Below, piece after piece: positions 58,960-64,000 of a stretch of DNA of 64,000 nt. The stretch covers positions 1,658,134-1,722,133 of the forward strand of contig CM046847.1 of assembly GCA_025618425.1 (NCBI GenBank). The letters are read 5' to 3'. This DNA comes from Heliocidaris tuberculata. Its lineage: Eukaryota; Echinodermata; Echinoidea; Camarodonta; Echinometridae. The first letter of the stretch is position 1, and each line of letters begins with the position of its first letter. The translations under genes and the position numbers were made by a program. A model generated the notes under the pieces. It was given only the letters and a program-made list of their open reading frames with translations. It did no database searches and was not told the DNA's origin.

Positions 58960-60190
58960 TTCTGATAAGTAAAAGAAAGAAAGTCGGAATACTCTCATAA
59001 CAATAAAAAAAAAGGGGGGCCAATAATTCATTGGAAGATAATGCTTGAAGGTAAGGTGAAAGATAGTTAATTCACCAAGTTTACAGGAAAGTCAAGAACA
59101 AAAAAAAGCAAAGTTATTACCTCTTTCTTTCTTTCTTTTTTTTTGCGATCAGATGGGTAGCTGGTGATAATTTATATATATATTTAGACATTTATATGAT
59201 GGTTTTATCACTTACTGTTTGTTCTATTATGAATTCAATTTACTTCCTGAAAATTATTTCGCTACCTTAGCGACGGCTAAAGTATAAATTCTAGTACATT
59301 TTGAAAGAGAAATGAGGAGCCTTGTCTTAGTTGATATACGAGGGAGTGTATAGCAACCAAACGAGAACGTTTTTTTTTTGTGTTTTTTTTTTTTTGGATA
59401 ATATTGAAACTTTGAGTTTTGTAGTAAAAGAAAGCCGATATATCAATTTAGGACAAATTGTGGTTTTTGGCCTTAGGAAGAGGGCGAAATCGTTTCGGCC
59501 CCCACCGTAGCGTAGCGTAGCGTAGCGACCGAAGGAAAAATTTGATTTTCTGAAACTTTGCATATTAGAGTACTAGCTTATTATAATTATATCGTTATAC
59601 TGCTAAGTATATACATGTGATATCTTTGGTCTTGGAAGGGATCCCAGGTACCAAAATCTTTTTTTATCCCTCCCTCCACCCACTTAAGGAGGCATCTGCC
59701 CCTCTGCTCCCTGCATCAGGCCCCTATGACTACTACTACGACGACGACGACGACTGCTGCTGCTGCTGTTGCTCTAGTTGTTTAGTTGTTAAACGAATTG
59801 AAGGAGGTCAATGGATGTACACATCACCAACTTGGTAGGAGCTTAGGAAATTATGATGATGGTAGTCATGGTGATAATAACGCGTAGTCTTCGTGGTCTA
59901 TATGATGACCACATGACCATCTCATTGTCACCGATGTACTGGACATTGCTCATTATTATTCATGCCCATTATATCGGTCACATTGACAAGATCACGTGAT
60001 GATTAACGTTGCAACTTTTGCTTCTTATTATAATTCATTTCTTCCTCTTCTCTCTCTCTCTTCTAAATTTGCTTAGTTTTCTTCTCTCCTTCTCCTTCCT
60101 TTTCTCTTTTCTTTCTTAATGTTGTTCTTTTCCTCGATCTTCTTGTTCTTCTTTTTGTTTTTCCTCTCCTTGTTTTTCTTCATGTTCTTG
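58960..60190. other. Intergenic, no gene seen
   Basis: It contains a GTAGC pentamer run at 59505-59526 and short CGA/CTG repeats at about 59730-59770. No coding signal. Confidence 0.4.
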
Positions 60191-60194
60191 TTAT

Positions 60195-60298
60195 TGCTGT
60201 TGTTGTTCTCTTCTTCTTCCTAGTTCTATTTACCTTCTTCTTTTTTTTTCTTTTTTTCTTCCTTCTTTCCCCCTCCTTTCTACAATTATTACTATTTT

Positions 60299-60357
<59 letters not shown>

Positions 60358-60385
60358 ACTGCTACTACTGCTGCTGCTGCTACAA

Positions 60386-60458
<73 letters not shown>

Positions 60459-60510
60459 GCTACTACTGCTATTACTGCTACTACTACTGCTACTACTACT
60501 ACTACTACTG

Positions 60511-60549
<39 letters not shown>

Positions 60550-60652
60550 TTGCTGTTGTTGTTCTCTTCTTCTTCCTAGTTCTATTTACCTTCTTCTTTT
60601 TTTCTTTTTTTCTTCCTTCTTTCCCCCTCCTTTCTACAATTATTACTATTTT

Positions 60653-60690
<38 letters not shown>

Positions 60691-60712
60691 GCTTCTGCTA
60701 CTACTACTACTG

Positions 60713-60747
<35 letters not shown>

Positions 60748-60763
60748 ACTGCTACTACATGTA

Positions 60764-60810
<47 letters not shown>

Positions 60811-60838
60811 ACTACTACATGTACTACTACTACTACTA

Positions 60839-60879
<41 letters not shown>

Positions 60880-60935
60880 ACTACTGCTACTACTACTACT
60901 ACTACTATTACTATTACTACTACTACTGCTACCAA
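60195..60935. repeat. Compound CTA/CTG array with 356-bp higher-order duplication
   Basis: A unique TTC-rich segment starting TGCTGTTGTTGTTCTCTTC (60195-60300) recurs at 60551-60655, and each copy is followed by alternating (CTA)n and (CTG)n blocks. Long poly-Ser, poly-Ala/Val and poly-Cys/Tyr ORFs here are translation artefacts of the array. Confidence 0.88.
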
Positions 60936-61341
60936 TGTCGCGAAGCATTTTTGAAAGTGGGGGCTGAGATGTGAATGAGCATAAGTCTGCTACATGAACA
61001 TGTACTTCATGAAACATGAAACTACCAGTATTACCAACCCCATTATTGGTATTGGTAAAAACTTTTCATGATTTTAGGTACAAATATTGATGGATTGACT
61101 TGATGAAACAAAGTTAGTTGAAAATAGCGCCACCTGCAGGCTATGTGGGTATTCATGTAGCACATTATTCCCTGGTATCAACGGGACAAAGTCATTGAAT
61201 TACTACCAAATAGGACACTAAAATAAAGCGTAAAACGAACGTGACATTTAGCTTATTCAACTATTTTTCATCAAGAAAGATGTTTTTTAAAGAAAAAAAG
61301 AAAAGCACATACAATCAGCTACAAGCGGCATTTAAGAATAA

Positions 61342-61581
61342 ATGTCGGCCAGGAAAGGACATCTAGAAACTATAGAAACGAATCCATTCAGATCATCATA
61401 CAATTTGTATATTGAGGAGAAGTATTGTGTGACATCCTCTTTATGCTCAAGTAGCACACGAAACAATATGACTTCGAATGACAGCGAATGTGACAATGTA
61501 GATAGCAAATTAATGAAAACTGATTTAGTAAAAACTGCACGAACTGATTACACTGATGAAGACATCGTTCACTCAGCGTAA
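61342..61581 (+). CDS. Uncharacterised 79-codon ORF, doubtful
   Basis: This is the only non-repetitive ORF of balanced composition in the right 20 kb. It starts with an ATG directly after an in-frame TAA and ends with TAA, with an acidic C-terminus (TDYTDEDIVHSA). I recognise no domain and see no matching splice sites; it may be chance. Confidence 0.18.
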   Translation: MSARKGHLETIETNPFRSSYNLYIEEKYCVTSSLCSSSTRNNMTSNDSECDNVDSKLMKTDLVKTARTDYTDEDIVHSA

Positions 61582-61828
61582 ATAATACTTTCCTTCTTAA
61601 AGTAGCACTGTCATTTCAGCTCGAAAACATACTTTAATACTTACCATGCTTACCGAGGCTGTGTCTGTTCCAATTAATGAATGAAGCATGTGATATTCTC
61701 ATAGTGATATGGTCTTTATTCATCCATTCTCTTGGTAGGTCTCTCAAATTCAAACCATGTATCGTGATGACTTGTCACCTCTTGAATATCTCTTATAACA
61801 AATAATTTGTTCTGTTTGGGGTTTTCAG

Positions 61829-61924
61829 CGCCTTCATTCAAATTAGCGTGAAGAAGCCAACAACGAGTCCACAGAGAAGAGCCTTCCAACACCTGATGAA
61901 GCATGGTAGACATGTGATCTCAAA
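61829..61924 (+). CDS. Candidate internal exon, unrecognised
   Basis: A pyrimidine-containing acceptor TTTTCAG precedes 61829 and a consensus donor GTAAGTAAG follows 61924. One frame is open across the 96 bases and reads like protein (AFIQISVKKPTTSPQRRAFQ, then HLMKHGRHVIS). No partner exons are seen, so this is a weak prediction. Confidence 0.22.
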
Positions 61925-61929
61925 GTAAG

Positions 61930-64000
61930 TAAGAACTCGAGTTTATAAGAGATTCAGAGGAAAGGGTACCAGCATCCTTCCCGCCATTTTTTAATTATAT
62001 ATACTGGATATCCTGGCTTATTCCCTCGCATTCTAATACACTTAATAAACCCCTCCTTAGATGGCAACTTTATTATATTGGACTATACGAGAGGGCAAAC
62101 TGCCTACAAGAATAGTATGTGACTTTCATTTCCGACTTTAAAACATGTGAGGGTCATACTAATCAGAATTATTAAACATGATTAAAGAGCATGAATTACT
62201 GAAGATTTCCAGTCTTTAGAATGTACTCCAATTGTTTTATTTAAGAGAATCTATAAAATCTTAATCATGAAGCTATTCTGGAAGGTTCTCGACTAAACAT
62301 AATTATGCCTAAAGTGCTGCACTGAGGAACATATATATGTACATGTATGTAAGTTATATAGAAATTCATCAAAGTATGTTTCAACATTTTTTGAATAACA
62401 CAAACTTTGGAAGGGACGGTCAATCTCAACAGAGAGAAGATGAAATTTGCTGACGAAATTATCCTCGCATTAATCCAAAGCTCCTTGGAAGGACAAAGAG
62501 ACATTCATAAATAATTATGTGATATGCGCTATACAAGAACTGAGTATTATTATATCCCTTCCTTTTAGCTCATTCATCATGTTCATGGGGAACTTAATTT
62601 GATTATCTTCATATTGTCCTCTTGAAGGGTGGTGGCAGTGGACTTCAGTGTATGTTGAGGGTAAGGATTTATGCAGAATAATTTCAAATGATTTCATGAT
62701 GAACCCTTTTGGATAAGAAGATTAAACATCCATAAAACATTGGGGGATTCTACCGGTACCATGAATTCTTATCACAGCGTGTTAATTGGCTTCATATGCC
62801 CAGTCGCCGCCCCAAGCCCCCCTCCCCCTCCCCCATCCCAACCACCACCATCACCACCATAGCACCCTCCTGTGTGATACTACCACTGTCTCCACTCTCT
62901 GACATGCCTGATGTCATAAACCTGTTGATATTCATCACCAATTGATTCTATTTCGACACGATGTCTGGTATTAATCACCAAATATTTGGTGATATTCACC
63001 ACAATTATTATTAGTTACTAATCTTTAGTCTGGAATTAGACTAGGTCCATCTTGAATGCACAGCTCAATATTGTTTTTTACGATGACAGACTATTCATTA
63101 TTCTAATTTCCTTTCCAAGTCTTCTTAATACAGGACGAATCTGAATGATTTCATATTGAATTCATAAACATAGGCTTATGAGGTCGGGGACTAGGCTAGG
63201 TGCTCCTAAGTATTTTTAAATGAACAGTGATATTTTGGCAGCGAAACAGTCTCTTTATGATTTTCAATAAATCCCTCATCTAAAAGACGAAAATATATAT
63301 AGAAAGTTTTAAATGGTGTTCTCAACCAGTTGCCACTGTGTAAAGTGCAATTTCTTTGCTCGTTTACTTTGCTCACCCGCTAAATTTTCGAAGATGTTTA
63401 CTTGATATTCGGCACTAATGTCCTTTTGGCATGACATTAATCTACTTGCCAATCTCAACCCAGTTGTAGTAAATGTACCTGGTATAATATTATAAAAAGT
63501 AATTTTGAATGCTTTCATCATCTATAAAGTGCATGCACGTTCATAACCTAAAAGGTAGCTTTGCTAGAGCCAAGGTAATAGTATTACTTTGTAGGCACTT
63601 TATGATTCCCAAGGGATTGATATGTGCGCATTAATGTAACTATTTCAGATATAAACGTGAACATTGGTGGATACTCCTAACCTCCTCCTTATCCATAATA
63701 TACATTATCATACCTGCATCTAATTCATTTATTCATTTACGTCATAATGAAAATAGTGAGGGTAGGCCTAACTCGGCATTGTTAGGCAATATGATGCTAT
63801 TATATTGACTTGTAGGAGGCGGGTGTATAGACTCAATTAAGTGCATGCACTCAATTACTAGACCAGTCTATTCATGTATTCACATACCTACAGATGATCA
63901 TTGTAGATTGTCACAACTCAGGGCAAACATTGGTAGAAGAATATACTGATCAATTATTCTACGTAAGCCAACATAGTTTACATGATTTGCATGTATCGGG
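61930..64000. other. Intergenic to the window edge, probable decayed repeats
   Basis: A GATATGCGCTATACAAGAAC segment near 62521 looks like a dispersed repeat. No gene is recognised up to 64000. Confidence 0.35.

Noticed and set aside
60582..61017. Long poly-Ala/Val and poly-Ser reading frames
   Set aside because: They are translations of the CTA/CTG trinucleotide array in different frames, with no unique coding sequence or splice structure.
62265..63521. Three minus-strand ORFs, two beginning with similar MK(S/A)F(E/K)I peptides
   Set aside because: The resemblance covers only about a dozen residues and fades. Probably related noncoding repeats rather than genes.

Overview
The window is animal nuclear DNA. 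It is AT-rich, genes are split into short exons, microsatellites and DNA-transposon debris are dense, and (CCCTAA)-type interstitial repeats occur. The combination suggests a marine invertebrate deuterostome, most likely an echinoderm such as a sea urchin. That assignment is inferred from the style of the repeats and proteins; no database comparison was possible.

Two protein-coding genes can be supported. At the left edge, on the minus strand (175-673), is the first coding exon of a secreted TGF-beta superfamily ligand of the BMP branch. It carries a signal peptide and the start of the prodomain, ends in a good splice donor, and the rest lies beyond the window. In the middle, on the plus strand, is a complete 19-exon gene (22391-37478) for VPS51, the shared subunit of the GARP and EARP vesicle-tethering complexes. 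All 19 exons join in frame with consensus splice sites to give an 802-residue protein ending in the family's typical CERG tail.

Almost everything else is mobile-element remains and simple sequence. A decayed non-LTR retrotransposon (minus, about 7740-10410) still shows its reverse-transcriptase motifs and is split by a SINE and by the 3' end of another LINE. Non-autonomous DNA elements are abundant and many keep intact ends: hAT-like elements with 8-bp target duplications and long G/C tracts (4576-5093, 7242-7519, 15118-15704, 58083-58551); three copies of a GGCCCGTATTCTCG family, each invaded by a different element (6416-7071, 40030-41116, 58035-58943); a TTAA-flanked piggyBac-like element (40062-40824); TA-flanked elements (41467-42506, 47189-47398); a telomere-repeat-bearing element with a 9-bp target duplication (20177-20387); and, inside VPS51 intron 16, an element with perfect 39-bp inverted ends enclosing an intact SAP-domain reading frame (35378-35979).

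From 42.5 to 64 kb I see no convincing gene, only repeats: a 49-bp minisatellite, large GTA arrays, a compound CTA/CTG array with a 356-bp higher-order duplication, LINE fragments and one weak exon candidate near 61.8 kb. The most unusual signals are the approximately 80-bp tandem duplications that copy the 3' end and donor of two separate VPS51 exons, the telomere-repeat elements, and a SINE hairpin whose loop is conserved while its stem covaries.
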